The notes under the pieces: generated by a model
Told to the model about the DNA's origin: nothing
The model's input: only the letters and a program-made list of their open reading frames with translations
Database searches by the model: none
Position numbers and translations under genes: made by a program
NCBI RefSeq assembly: GCF_004011695.2
Contig: NC_082409.1
Location: forward strand, 1,488,001 to 1,552,000
Source: Ascochyta rabiei
Lineage: Eukaryota; Ascomycota; Dothideomycetes; Pleosporales; Didymellaceae
Direction: 5' to 3'
Length of the DNA: 64,000 bases
Shown here: positions 49,187-60,009 of the stretch, piece after piece
Position numbering within the stretch: the stretch's first letter is position 1
Layout of the letters: every line of letters starts with the position of its first letter

Positions 49187-52100
49187 ATGGCTCCTTCAAG
49201 CATTCTACAAGCTTCGTCACTACTGACGACGCTCGTGGTGTTGACTGCTGCTCAGGCGGCATTACCAACATCAACAGAGGGCTGGAGCACAACGCTGGCT
49301 GGTACTCCCACCTCTTTCAGATCTGTCTTCACCATCCCTGCTTCTGCAGACCAGGGCGCGAACTTGATTCCGAACATCCAAGATCCTCAAGCTATCAATG
49401 CCCAGGACGTCTGCCCGGGTTACAAAGCCTCGCAACTGCAAGAGACGGACGGTGGCATCAGTGCCATATTGACCTTGGCTGGCGCACCATGCAATGTATA
49501 CGGCAACGATGTCGATATACTCAACCTGAAGGTCGAGTACCAATCCAAGGACAGATTGGCTGTTAACATCAGCCCAGCCTACCTTGTAAGTCTGTTGATC
49601 AAGAGTTGAAAGTACTCAGCAATCTAACGTCACTAGGATGCGTCGAACTCATCGCACTATATCGTGCCAGAGAGTCTTATCCCAAGACCCCAGGCAGAGG
49701 ATTCACATGACGATCTCGACCTTGCATTTGATTGGAGTGACGACCCGTCTTTCTGGTTCACAGTAACCCGCCAGTCGACCGGCGATGTCATCTTTACAAC
49801 CAAAGGCACCCATCTCATTTATGAAGACCAGTTCATCGAATTTGTCAACACCTTGCCCGAAGACTACAACCTTTACGGTCTCGGTGAACGCATTCATGGC
49901 CTTCGACTTAACAACAACTTTACTGCAACCATCTACGCTGCTGACGTAGGAGACCCAATTGATCGCAACATCTACGGAAGTCACCCGTTCTACCTGGAGA
50001 CTCGTTACTTCGAGACCGGTGTTAACAGCACCAAGAAGCCACTTCAGCAGTCTAAGCTCCAATACGATGGATACTCCACCAATAGCAATGGCTCTGGATA
50101 TGAGTCTTACTCGCATGGTATATACCTCCGCAACCTACATGGCATGGAAGTCGTTCTCAAGCCAACCAACCTGACCTGGAGGAGTCTCGGAGGTAGTGTC
50201 GACCTGTTCTTTTTTGACGGCCCTACCCAGTCCGACGTAACCAAGCAATATCAAACGTCTGCCATTGGCCTACCTGCCATGCAGCAGTACTGGAGCTTCG
50301 GATTCCACCAGTGTCGATGGGGTTACCGTAATTGGACTGAGCTAAGGGGGATTGTCGAGACGATGCGAGCATTCGATATCCCAATGGAGACCATTTGGGT
50401 TGATATTGATTACATGGACCAATACCGCGACTTCACTTTGGACCCTGTGACCTTCTCTCCGTCTGGTGTGGCAGATTTCTTTGGCTGGCTGCACGGTAAC
50501 AACCAGCACTTTGTGCCCATCGTCGATGCTGCCATTTACATTCCCAACCCTACCAACGCCAGCGATGCGTACGATACCTACAAGCGCGGAAATGAGTCTG
50601 ATGTCTTCCTCAAAAACCCCGATGGCAGCCAGTACATTGGTGCTGTGTGGCCCGGTTACACTGTCTTCCCGGACTGGATGTCCGCAAACGGTGTTTCATG
50701 GTGGGTCAATGAGATGGTTGAATTCAGTAAAATATTGCCCTTCAGCGGCGCGTGGGTGGATATGACAGAGGTGTCATCCTTCTGTGTTGGCTCCTGCGGG
50801 ACTGGAAACGTCACTCTCAACCCCGTTCACCCGCCTTTCTCGCTCCCTGGTGAGGCTGGTAACATTGTCTACGACTTCCCAGAAGGCTTCAACATTACCA
50901 ATGCGACTGAGGCTGCTTCTGCTTCTGCGGCTTCGTCCAGCCAGGCTGCTGCTGCGTCTGCTACTGCTGCAAGCTCCGTGTCTGCTGAGTATCTGCGTAC
51001 GACACCCACACCAGGAGTAAGAAACATTAACCACCCACCTTATGTCATCGACCACGTCCAGGTTGATCTTGCTGTACACGCAGTCAGCCCTAACGCGACT
51101 CACCAGAACAGAGTTGCCGAGTATGACGTGCACAATGTATGGGGCCACCAGATCATTAATGCCACGTACCAAGGCCTCCTCTCAGTCTTCCCTGGCAAGC
51201 GACCTTTCATCATTGGTCGATCTACATTTGCTGGCAGTGGCAAGTGGGCCGGCCATTGGGGTGGTGATAATGCCTCAAAGTGGTACTACATGTACTTCTC
51301 CATTCCCCAAGCGCTTTCCTTCTCGCTGTTCGGTATTCCCATGTTTGGTGTCGACACTTGGTAAGTCCAACCAGCGATTTATTGACGAACCCTATTGACA
51401 GATCTATAGCGGCTTCAATGGCAACACTGATGCAGAGCTCTGCTCACGCTGGATGCAGCTCTCGGCCTTCTTTCCCTTCTACCGCAACCATAACACGCTG
51501 TCTGCGTTATCTCAGGAGCCTTATCGTTGGGACAGTGTAGCGTCTGCCTCACGAAGTGCGATGAACATCCGCTACTCTCTTCTGCCATACATGTATACAC
51601 TCTTCCACCAGGCTCACACCACTGGGTCCACAGTCATGCGTGCCCTGGCCTGGGAATTCCCTAATGAACCCCAGCTTAGAGATGTCGACACTCAGTTTCT
51701 GCTGGGCCCCAATATCCTCGTAACGCCAGTTCTCGAGCCTCAGGTTAGCACTGTCAATGGTGTCTTCCCTGGTCTTATTGACGGAGGGTCGTGGTACGAC
51801 TGGTACACGGGTGAGAAAGTGCGGGCTGAGGCTGGTGTTAACACTACCATCTCCGCTCCTCTCGGCCACATCCCTGTCTACATCCGTGGTGGTGCCGTGC
51901 TTCCAATCCAGGAGCCGGGCTACACTACTACCGACTCTCGTAAAAACCCATGGGGCCTCATCGTCGCGCTTTCCGAGGATGGATGTGCGACTGGTTCTCT
52001 CTACATCGACGATGGCGAGTCCATCGAGCAGGAGAACACACTTGATGTTGCTTTCGCTGTTCAAGACGGACAACTGAAGGCTGATGTTCAGGGCGATTTC

Positions 52101-52298
52101 AAAGACACCAATGCCTTGGGTAACGTCACTATCCTTGGTGTTTCCAGCACACCAATTAATGTTCAGTTGAATGGTGAGGCCATCGACTCATCAAAGCTTG
52201 CGTACAACGCGTCTGCAAGCATCCTGAAGCTGACCGGTCTGAACGATTTGACTGGTGGTGGCGCGTGGCAGAGCAGCTGGACGTTGAGCTGGGTTTAG
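49187..52298 (+). CDS. Secreted glycoside hydrolase family 31 (alpha-glucosidase, AgdC-like)
   Basis: Releases glucose from oligosaccharides or glucosides outside the cell. Three exons: 49187-49585, 49637-51360 and 51410-52298; introns of 51 and 49 nt; 1003 residues. The ATG at 49187 starts a signal peptide (MAPSSILQASSLLTTLVVLT, then AAQAA). The second acceptor is the TAG ending at 51409, which gives DTCGFNGNTDAELCSRWMQL; using an earlier AG would create a stop. Catalytic signatures: ETIWVDIDYMDQYRDFTLDP, and the nucleophile region AWVDMTEVSSFCVGSCGTGN near residue 507, where family members have WxDM(N/S)E. The acid/base region follows RPFIIGRSTFAGSGKWAGHW with GGDN. Many N-x-S/T sites fit secretion. 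An Ala/Ser-rich run of about 30 residues sits between the catalytic motifs. Beta-glucosidase activity is also reported in this subgroup. Confidence 0.9.
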
Positions 52299-52653
52299 TT
52301 GAAGGACCAGGTAGCTGGGTACCGCTAGTTGATAAGAGAGTATTTCAATTTGCTTACACACAACACTCACGTTACCAGACACCTAATTGTGAACAACAAC
52401 AGTTGGTGTATGCGTGCATAATGCGCGACGCGCCTGTCCCACCACGATTCAAGTTTTCTTCGCGTAGTCATTACTATCACGCGAACAGGTGACGTCAGCA
52501 TGCTCCATCTCAAGTCTGCGCATCAAAACGCTTGCACCTCGGACGACCAGCATGGCATAACCACAAATCATATCTGGTCTGTCTGTAGACACCAGCAGTC
52601 ACACCATCGAACATTGTAGTAGTCCATACCGAACCAACAGCTACGCGCTCAAC
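52299..52653. other. Intergenic, no gene seen
   Basis: About 355 bp between GH31 and the glycine-zipper gene, the latter's promoter. Confidence 0.55.
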
Positions 52654-53460
52654 ATGGCCGACGACGAAAAGAAAGAGCCTTCCGTCGCCGACCTGAAGGA
52701 AATTGCTTCAAATGCCGACGCACCTGAAGACAAACTCCAAGCCGCAGCCGCCCAAGCCGAAGCCGCTCTCAGCTCCTACAAAACCGCCTCGACCCTTCGC
52801 GAAGCCGCAAACGCCATCCGCGACCCGGCCAAGCGTGAAAAGTACCTGCGCGATGCGTACGACAAGGAAATCGAAGCCCATGGCAACTCTAAGAAAGCGC
52901 GCATGCTGCAGTCTGGCGCTTTCCAGGGGACTGTTGGAGGGGCGGGGATAGGTGCTGTGGTTGCGGGCGGACTGGGGACGGTGGTGGGCACTGTCGTTGG
53001 CACGGTTACGGCAGTGCCGGCGACGGCTGTGGGAGGGCTGGTGGGCGCAGGGGTAGGGTTGGGGCATGGAAGTTGGATCAAGTTGGGCAAGCTGGGAGAT
53101 GGGAAGAATGGGAAAGGTAAGAAGGGCCAGAATGAGGAAGACAAGGAAGGGGACGGTGGTGATGAGAACAAGGAGAACGAGGGAGGGGATGGAGGACAGC
53201 AGAGCGAAGAGGTTGATGTTGATGATGCGGTGCCGAATCCGGAGATGTTGAGGCAAGCTGCTGAGGACATCAAGAAGGAGAGAGAACGAGGAAGTCTAGA
53301 CACAGAAGGAGGTGCTGAGGTTGAGAAGGAGAAGAGGAAGCCGAGGAAACTGAGCAGGCAGGAGAGCGAGCAGGGCCAACCCAAGGAACAAAAGACAGAG
53401 AAAAGGAAGCCTAGGAAGATCGAAGTACGGAGTAGTAAACCAGAGGCGGCTGCAGTCTGA
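52654..53460 (+). CDS. Glycine-zipper protein with charged tail (function unknown)
   Basis: 268 residues, one exon, ATG at 52654 (MADDEKKEPSVADLKEIASN). Residues about 10-85 are Ala-rich and helical. Residues about 88-135 consist of Gly and Val-rich repeats (GTVGGAGIGAVVAGGLGTVV, then GTVVGTVTAVPATAVGGLVG), a glycine-zipper pattern able to pack within or on membranes. Beyond it the chain is almost wholly charged (Lys, Glu, Asp, Gly), ending with two RKPRK basic motifs. This layout occurs in uncharacterised proteins of Pezizomycotina. No enzyme motif or signal peptide is seen, so I give no function. Its 3' end faces the feruloyl esterase gene, 167 bp away. Confidence 0.75.
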   Translation: MADDEKKEPSVADLKEIASNADAPEDKLQAAAAQAEAALSSYKTASTLREAANAIRDPAKREKYLRDAYDKEIEAHGNSKKARMLQSGAFQGTVGGAGIGAVVAGGLGTVVGTVVGTVTAVPATAVGGLVGAGVGLGHGSWIKLGKLGDGKNGKGKKGQNEEDKEGDGGDENKENEGGDGGQQSEEVDVDDAVPNPEMLRQAAEDIKKERERGSLDTEGGAEVEKEKRKPRKLSRQESEQGQPKEQKTEKRKPRKIEVRSSKPEAAAV

Positions 53461-53627
53461 GCGACCGACACTGAAAGATACATTGAAGCTACAATTCATC
53501 CAGACTACATTCGTCGCCTCAAAAGCAATCAATGTGCTGACGGATTCAGCGTTTGTTAGACTTGTTTCTATGTAAGGGAAGACGGGTACAAGTCGATATG
53601 TTGTACATGTGGGGTGCAAATCCAAGC

Positions 53628-55352
53628 CTATGCATCAACGCACTCCCAACTTCCAATCACGTTCGGATCGCCCTCCCCTCTGTACTGGTTGCGCTTCGGG
53701 TATTTGCAATGCGCGCGCTGAAATTTCACACCGAGACTCACTGTATCGTTAACGTACTTGGTGCCAATGAGTGTCTCAGGTGCGTTGTCCTTCTCGACCC
53801 AATCGACAATAGCCATCAGAATATTCTCTTTGGGATCGTAGGTGGTGACTTCGTCGATGGCCTGTCCAATAGCGTGTGCACCATCTCCTCCACCACAGTG
53901 GCCTGTGCCGCTGACGGTGAAGAAACGATAGAAAGAGTCGAGCTCTTCAGATGAGAGTCCCATCGTCTCTCTGACATGGTCGTAATACCTGGGTGAGTTG
54001 GCACTCGAGATGACGGCATCCATCTGTCCGTGCCAATGCAGTATCTTGGTGTTTTTCTTAGCGTCGCTCAGATCGCCCTTCCAGGTTTGGATGTTTGACG
54101 GATTGATACGCGCAGCATTGTCGTAGTCGCTTGTGTTCAGTGTTGATGGGTTCCATGTCGAGTCATTGTAGATGGCATAGCGGAACCAATCTGTAGTGTA
54201 CGGAAAAGGTACTCCACTCAACAAAAGGCCCGAAGCCGCTATCTCGGCTCCAGGTTGCAAACGCGGGTAAACAAGATCTCCGTTGTCGTTATAAACTGGG
54301 GATAGCACAGTCTTGACGGTTTGAACTTGCTTAGCTGTTAGGCAACCATTGGAGGTGGTGTTGCTTCCGGTGCAAAGCAGGCCAGAGGGATCATAGTTGC
54401 AGAGCGGAGGGTACTCGAGAATGCCGTCACTATATCCATCCAATTCATCACACTGCTTGAGTATGTCGGCGTGGATAGTCGCCCACTGAGGACGGGTGAC
54501 AAAAGTATCCGAGGTGTTGGTTCCAATTGCTACAAAGAATGAACCGCTCCAGGACGTAAGGTTGTTGAATGCAATAGCAGGAGCGCCTGCAACAATCCCG
54601 TCAAATTCCTCGGAGAAGTCTTGTGCGGCTTTGAAACCTTGTCTGCCGCCAGTCGAACAGCCGAAGTAGTACGATTTGTCATGGGCTTTCCCGTAAAAGT
54701 CCTTGGTAATTTGCTTTCCGATAAGGGTACCGTCGTATAGTCTGAAGTGGTTAGTTGCGATGTGATCCTCGCTAATGTGAAAGTACTCACGCGCGATACG
54801 CAAAATCCTCAACGACATCTGCATTTCTGTAGAAAGGCAGTCCAGCAGTTCCGTTGTGGCCGTTGTTCGTTCCAGCAGCTGCGAAGCCTGCGCCAGAAGT
54901 ATACGCCAGGTCCTGGTACTTGATACAACCGTTCAGTCCACCGTTGCCTGATCATTTGTTAGCCAACATAACTTTCTTGCTTCGCCATGTGTAGCTTCAC
55001 CTGTACTCAGATAGCGCCCAGTCCAGTTTGAAGGTAGCCAAGCCTCCATGTTGAATCCGGAGTGATCAGACGTCGAAACATAGAGTGCAACTCGACAGAT
55101 GTCTGTTGTAACAAGCTGGAAAGATTTTGTACATGTTACGTCGTTTTCGGGAAGACTTAGATTCGTTCCAGCAGCGACAAACTCCGAGAAGTGAACAACT
55201 CCGTTCTCAACCTCGAGCTTTGAGGCGATAGAAGCGCATGTGGAACTGAAATCGGATGGTGTGGTGTTTGCTGAATACGATGAAGGTTGCTGTTCTGCAG
55301 GCGAGGCATTTATTATAGATGCACTCAGCAGTGTCGCCCATACGAACTTCAT
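53628..55352 (-). CDS. faeB: Feruloyl esterase B, tannase family, secreted
   Basis: Serine esterase releasing ferulic and related acids from plant cell-wall polysaccharides. Minus strand, three exons: 55352-55001, 54947-54791 and 54741-53628; introns of 53 and 49 nt; 540 residues, typical for the family. The ATG at 55352 begins a signal peptide (MKFVWATLLSASIINASPAE). Splicing restores NWTGRYLSTGNGGLNGCIKY and VVEDFAYRALYDGTLIGKQI. The nucleophile motif is GCSTGGRQG (Cys-Ser pair), and the catalytic His region is GTGHCGGGDGAHA with its neighbouring Cys, the tannase-family CS-D-HC arrangement. The acid residue probably lies in HWHGQMDAVIS. Several N-glycosylation sites occur. Two MITE-like elements begin about 180 bp before the start codon. 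A tannase is the main alternative. Confidence 0.92.
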
Positions 55353-55529
55353 CTTGGTCAAGTAGAAAAGCAACCAGAAACACAGTGAAATCTTCTGTGG
55401 ATGGGGATCGCTTTTGTATCTAAAGCCACAATACTGGTCTATCAAAGATCATGGTTATCGGTCCTACCTATTAAGGCGATATTACTTAGCGGTGAGACAT
55501 GGCCATTTGTGGGGCCCCGCGTAGTTTCG

Positions 55530-55690
55530 TACAATGTATGGCCTCCAGCAAAAATAAAGTCCTGTGGCCAGTGCAACGGGAAAAGCAGAGGCTTGGCAAG
55601 TCTGACTCTCGTTATAAACATTGACAGGCGTTTCTGCACAAGGCCCACTGCACTGGCCATGGGACTCTACTTTTGCCGGAGACCATAGTA
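55530..55690. mobile_element. MITE-like element, copy 1 (degraded left end)
   Basis: About 160 bp with inverted ends of about 40 bp. The right arm (55649-55690) ends TTGCCGGAGACCATAGTA. The left arm (55530-55575) matches its reverse complement but has several G/A and C/T differences (CCAGC for CCGGC, ATAAAG for GTAGAG). Non-coding core. TA at the ends suggests Tc1/mariner-type insertion. Confidence 0.75.
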
Positions 55691-55822
55691 CATCATTATG
55701 CGAGGTGCTCAGTCTGGGAGAGATAGACTGGAAGGTGACTGGGGACTGGCCTTCTCTTGCCTGCCATAGAAGCATTAGCGGGTTGTGTATCTCAACACCC
55801 TCCAAGCAGAGAAGCCGGGTAA

Positions 55823-56047
55823 TACTATAGTCTCCGGCAAAAGTAGAGTCCCATGGCCAGTGTGTAGGCTAGTGTACGGAACTGTTAACAACAGATATGC
55901 ATGGACGATTTCTATCTTACTAAGACGAAGGCAGCCTGCTTGTTGGTGTGGGACATGTTCTCAATTTCGGTAGAGACTTCGAGACACCCTGGTCGAATCC
56001 CTGTCTGCACTGGCCATGGGACTCTACTTTTGCCGGAGACCATAGTA
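55823..56047. mobile_element. MITE-like element, copy 2
   Basis: About 225 bp. The left arm (55823-55863) reads TACTATAGTCTCCGGCAAAA and continues to CCATGGCCAGTG; the right arm (56008-56047) is its inverted copy with one mismatch over about 40 bp. TA dinucleotides bound both ends. The core has no coding capacity and differs from copy 1. Confidence 0.8.
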
Positions 56048-56988
56048 CATTCAACCACACGGCGGCCAACGATATCTCAAGTTGTACCGAGTCGGGTGCC
56101 GAAGGAACTGCCGGCACTGTTAATCGGTTAAACTACGGAGATGAGCTCGGAGTGGTACCGTAGCAGCGTGTTTTGGTTAGAATCAGGTGGACGATCAAAT
56201 GACGTCGGACCGCACTCGAAAGGACAGAAGCAGGAAGCAGGTCATCGGACCATGAGATTTAGAGGGCGGACCATGACTAAACCTAGATAGGCAGGCGACC
56301 ATGCTTTAGCAGGGATCTCTAAAAGATAGCATGGTCTAGTACAGCTATGTTAGGTGTGAAGCTGCTCTAAATGACGATGCCTGGAGGTGTCTAGCAATAC
56401 TGTAGCAAGATTTCTAGATAGCTAAGAAGAACTGTAGTCTTCCAAGCGCAACTAGTAGTGTACCACATCTACCGAGTTACTCGGAGTGCCTCCCAAAGTT
56501 GAGAACCGGAATGTGCCTGTAATCTGGGCTTTGGTCTTCAACCCCTTGCTTCCCGAGAAAGCTTGCAAAATTTGCAGCCTGAGAATCAAGGTGTATCAAT
56601 GGGCAGCTGCATAAGCAAAGACTAACGTGTCTGCAGAGTGTTAATCGTAATGATTGTATTGTCTTTCATTCTTATCTTGACTCCATAGTCCTATGGTTAC
56701 ACAAAGCATAATGCTCAAGCGCGGACATCTGCTATCTCATCATGCTGTCGGTCACCAGCAGCCTCTGGGATCGGATAGTGTTCTCCACATCCCTGCATAC
56801 CTTGCACTCCGCCACGACTTCACGCCGACAAAAGTGTTCAAAAACACACACACAAAACGATTGGCTGGAGGCGAAAATGCCTGGTATATTGTCAAAGAAA
56901 GGCAAGCGCGTTCAAAGACGACGCATATAATACAAGAAAGAAAAAGGGAAGGAGAAAGCGAAAGCTGTTTAAAGATACACATGCACAA

Positions 56989-58770
56989 CTAACCGAGAGG
57001 CGAGTAGCTTGTCGGCCTACTCGTCAATTGTTCGCGTTTGAAGATTTCGAAAGTGTGCTCTGTGCCCTCCTCAGGAAGATACAAACCATCATCTGGAAGC
57101 CAACTTCTTGAGTAGTGACTCGTGCTTTGCGGTCGTGGCGCGCTTTGACTTCTCCGATTGCCTACAGAGTTGCGTGCAGAGTTGCGCGCAGAGGTTCGCG
57201 CAGTTTGGGTGGCCTCGCTGCCTTGCACTATGCTTGCAACCATGGAGTTGTATCTTGGGAACCGTGGAGGCGCCAGATCATCCTCGGGAATTTCAAGATC
57301 GTCTTCAGGCATCCAGCTGGTAGATCGCGAGTAACGATACGTGTAACGGCGCGAGTGACGTGGCATAGTCGATGCCTCGCTCACAGGACGAGTACTCGGT
57401 AAGCTTGGTACCATTTTTGATACATGACTGGCACTTGGCATTTGGTAGATGGTCGGTGACAAGCGGAAATTCGGACTGGTCGGACTGGGCAAGTAGGATA
57501 GCCGAGCCGAACTCGGGTGTAGGTGTGAACTTGCTACAGGTGAAGGGAATGCCGGTGATAGTGGTACTGACACAAAGCTCGAATTGCCTTCTGGAGGATG
57601 CGAAAAGAGAGGGTTCACCGCCCTTGCAGGGTTGCGAGTTGGCAACCCTGGAATTGGAGGCTCAACAGCAAGCTGATCACCACCGATAATGTCTTGATAC
57701 CAGTCGTAAGAGCGAAAGCTGAAGCTTGGACTCGGTGGTGGCAACTCCGGCAAAGAGAGGCCGCCTTCTAGCTTCGACAAAGCATTGTCCTTGGGGTCAA
57801 GGCCTTGTGACTCGCTGTGATTGCTGCCAGTGTCGGACTTGGAATCCCTGAATGACTCCGCATAGCCGCTGCCATGTGGGTAGTTCTCTAGTTCATACTC
57901 AGAGCTTATGGTGCTTGATGCTCTATCCTTGGTCTTTGTTACAGAGATTTGAGGATTATTGCTTGATGAAACGGGTGGGAGGTATTCTTCGAATCGATAT
58001 CTCGGTGCACGCTCATGTGGGGTTGAGACTTGACTTGCAGCATAAGCTGCAGCATTGAACATAATGTCGTCGAATATCATGCTTTTGTTGATGTTGACGT
58101 TGATAGCGTAGCGTTTCTCCTCGTTAGGTGGGAGCGGAAGAGCTTTGTCGACTGGGCTAATTGGCGTCTCGTCGCACTGAGCGACTGCATTTTGTTGCCT
58201 ATATTCCGAAATCTCCTTCTCTCCCTGTGCCTTTTCCTCGTCATCGATGACTTTGACCGATGTGATATAAAACTCCGAAGGCAGTCCTGGCGGTGGCGCA
58301 GTGAACGTTGCCTGCTGCGGGCTATTTGGCATGGAGGCGACGAGAGTCCTCTGATCATTGTCTACTGTCCACATGGTCGCAGTCGATCCACATCGACTGC
58401 GATTTGTCGGAGGTGCTTCAGGCGACGTATTGGGCTGCCGGCAAGTTCTCATTCTGAAGAACCAAAAGCCAACGCCCACAAGCAGGACGACGAATGCTAC
58501 GACTCCCACTCCAATACCAACGGCCATTCCTGTGCTCAAGTGGGTAGTAGGCTCTGCACTTAAGCTACCAGCCGGTGCAAATGGCGCAGCCTGATTGACC
58601 TTGGTACACACTCCATTGGAGCAAACTCCTTCGTCTGCACAGTCACTGCTGGCAGAACAGGTGTCGCTAGGGGCTGTAGGCGTAGCAGAGGTATTAAAGA
58701 CGGTCGCACTTGGCGTGGGAGTCGCAGTATCGAATTGGAGGGAGAATTCGCGTTGTGAAAAGGTAGACAT
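56989..58770 (-). CDS. Single-pass membrane protein with Cys-rich ectodomain
   Basis: 593 residues, no intron, ATG at 58770 (MSTFSQREFSLQFDTATPTP). Residues about 35-60 hold a small cysteine cluster (DTCSASSDCADEGVCSNGVC) resembling an EGF- or Dickkopf-like knot. A Ser/Pro/Thr stalk and one membrane helix (MAVGIGVGVVAFVVLLVGVG, about 80-105) follow, then basic RMRTCR as a stop-transfer. The remaining 480 residues are disordered and cytosolic, with PxxP stretches and several acidic dipeptide repeats (PEDDLEIPEDDL). The arrangement of short ectodomain, one helix and long tail recalls fungal wall-stress sensors such as Mid2/Wsc types. No clear signal peptide precedes the ectodomain, so the helix may serve as signal-anchor. 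Function is not established. Confidence 0.78.
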   Translation of the reverse strand: MSTFSQREFSLQFDTATPTPSATVFNTSATPTAPSDTCSASSDCADEGVCSNGVCTKVNQAAPFAPAGSLSAEPTTHLSTGMAVGIGVGVVAFVVLLVGVGFWFFRMRTCRQPNTSPEAPPTNRSRCGSTATMWTVDNDQRTLVASMPNSPQQATFTAPPPGLPSEFYITSVKVIDDEEKAQGEKEISEYRQQNAVAQCDETPISPVDKALPLPPNEEKRYAINVNINKSMIFDDIMFNAAAYAASQVSTPHERAPRYRFEEYLPPVSSSNNPQISVTKTKDRASSTISSEYELENYPHGSGYAESFRDSKSDTGSNHSESQGLDPKDNALSKLEGGLSLPELPPPSPSFSFRSYDWYQDIIGGDQLAVEPPIPGLPTRNPARAVNPLFSHPPEGNSSFVSVPLSPAFPSPVASSHLHPSSARLSYLPSPTSPNFRLSPTIYQMPSASHVSKMVPSLPSTRPVSEASTMPRHSRRYTYRYSRSTSWMPEDDLEIPEDDLAPPRFPRYNSMVASIVQGSEATQTARTSARNSARNSVGNRRSQSAPRPQSTSHYSRSWLPDDGLYLPEEGTEHTFEIFKREQLTSRPTSYSPLG

Positions 58771-59400
58771 TATAATTAGAGAATGTAAAGAAAGGAGCGG
58801 TTGTTCGAGGATGCTACTGGTGAGCAGTGTCAGCTGAATAAGGACAATTTAGAGAGGCTGTGTACATACATGAATGTTAATGTCGTATCGAACGCGTGTA
58901 AATGGTTTAATGAATGTATGTGATGTCCAAAGGCATCAGATCATGATCGTCGCCAGAGGGCCTCACTGCAGGTACTGCGTCGCCACAACATCGCAGCCAT
59001 ACTGAGGGCCTCCCACATTATTGTAAGGTCGGCTAGAGAATGGATGATTTATTGGGAGTAGCCGCAAGTAGATCCGACTGGAGTTGGTGGTTTGACGATA
59101 GCGCTAGCTGAAGCTACTTGTCGCACCGCTTCAAACTTTCCACCAAAAGTGAACAACCCAATGCAAGCGACAGCGGACTCACATGAAAAAAGAACAAGGG
59201 AGATTAGGTGGAGTCAACGGCGACGATATCGCGCATCTACAACGTGGGTGTGCTTTGGTGTTGATTCATGATGTTCGCGTTTTCGCCCTGGGTGCAAGCA
59301 AGCGACAGCGCAGGATTGTCGCATCACCCTGAAGAGGCCGAGTCATAGGAGTAAAGTTTGTGCACGAGGCCTCATAGCGGTTTCAGGAGAAGCAGCAGCG
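58771..59400. other. Intergenic, no gene seen
   Basis: About 630 bp between two minus-strand genes; contains the promoter of the membrane protein. No gene seen. Confidence 0.55.
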
Positions 59401-60009
59401 CTAGTTCTTCGTTGCCAGCCACGCAACAACTTGCTTTGCGTTTGCATCTGGAGGGAACACTGGATACCAGATCTTGGTAATCTGGCCGTCTTCAACAGCA
59501 AGCGCAAGCCGTTTGATGAGCATTTTGCCCTGCCACTCGAAAGTTGGTAGTTTCAAAGCTTTTGTGAAATTCAGGTCTGCGTCCGATAATAGCTCGTACG
59601 GGAGATGCACGCGGGACTTAACCTCGGCCTGGTATGGGGTATCCTGGGTAGAAACGCCAAAAATGGTGTTTACGCCAAGCTTGCGCAGCTCGCCCATCTC
59701 ATCGCGAAAGCTGCAAGCTTGGGGCGTACAGCCTCGCGCTCCCGGAATGATGTTCCACTCATCTGAAACAGTCTCGCCTGGTGCACCAGTACGGGGGTAA
59801 CAGAAAATGATGGCAAGTCCAGAGAGCTTCGACACATCCACCTGGTGGCCTGAGGTCGAGGATAAGAAGACAGACGGGATCTTGAAACCGGTGAGATGTG
59901 AGCAAGCTCCATCATCCTGAGGAACAGGCAGATCGTTCGGGAAGGGTGTGTCTATTTGTGTCAGTCACCAATTGCGCAACGCTGCAGCATGAAGCAACTG
60001 ACGAGCCAT
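59401..60009 (-). CDS. Peroxiredoxin, PrxQ/BCP (AhpC-TSA) type
   Basis: Thiol peroxidase reducing H2O2 and organic peroxides. Two exons on the minus strand: a 7-nt exon (60009-60003, ATGGCTC) and 59951-59401, with a 51-nt intron (GTCAGT...TAG); 185 residues beginning MAHTPFPNDLPVPQDDGACS. The larger exon has no ATG before the conserved start, so the tiny first exon is the only nearby solution that keeps frame. The thioredoxin fold shows LSGLAIIFCYPRTGAPGETV and the active site GARGCTPQACSFRDEMG, with peroxidatic Cys77 and resolving Cys82 five residues apart, the PrxQ pattern. A conserved DLNFTKALKLPTFEW region follows. The C-terminus is short. It shares a 386-bp divergent promoter with the Rieske/AIF gene. 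Confidence 0.85.

Larger units (their letters stand above)
55353..56988. other. Intergenic with two MITE-like elements
   Basis: 1.6 kb between the start of faeB and the end of the membrane-protein gene. Two related inverted-repeat elements occupy 55530-55690 and 55823-56047. The rest has no gene; a 10-bp inverted pair (AGACCATGCT type) occurs around 56290-56340. Confidence 0.6.

Noticed and set aside
55985..56005. GGTCGAATCCC resembling a tRNA T-arm
   Set aside because: Lies inside MITE copy 2, and no acceptor, D or anticodon arm can be drawn around it.
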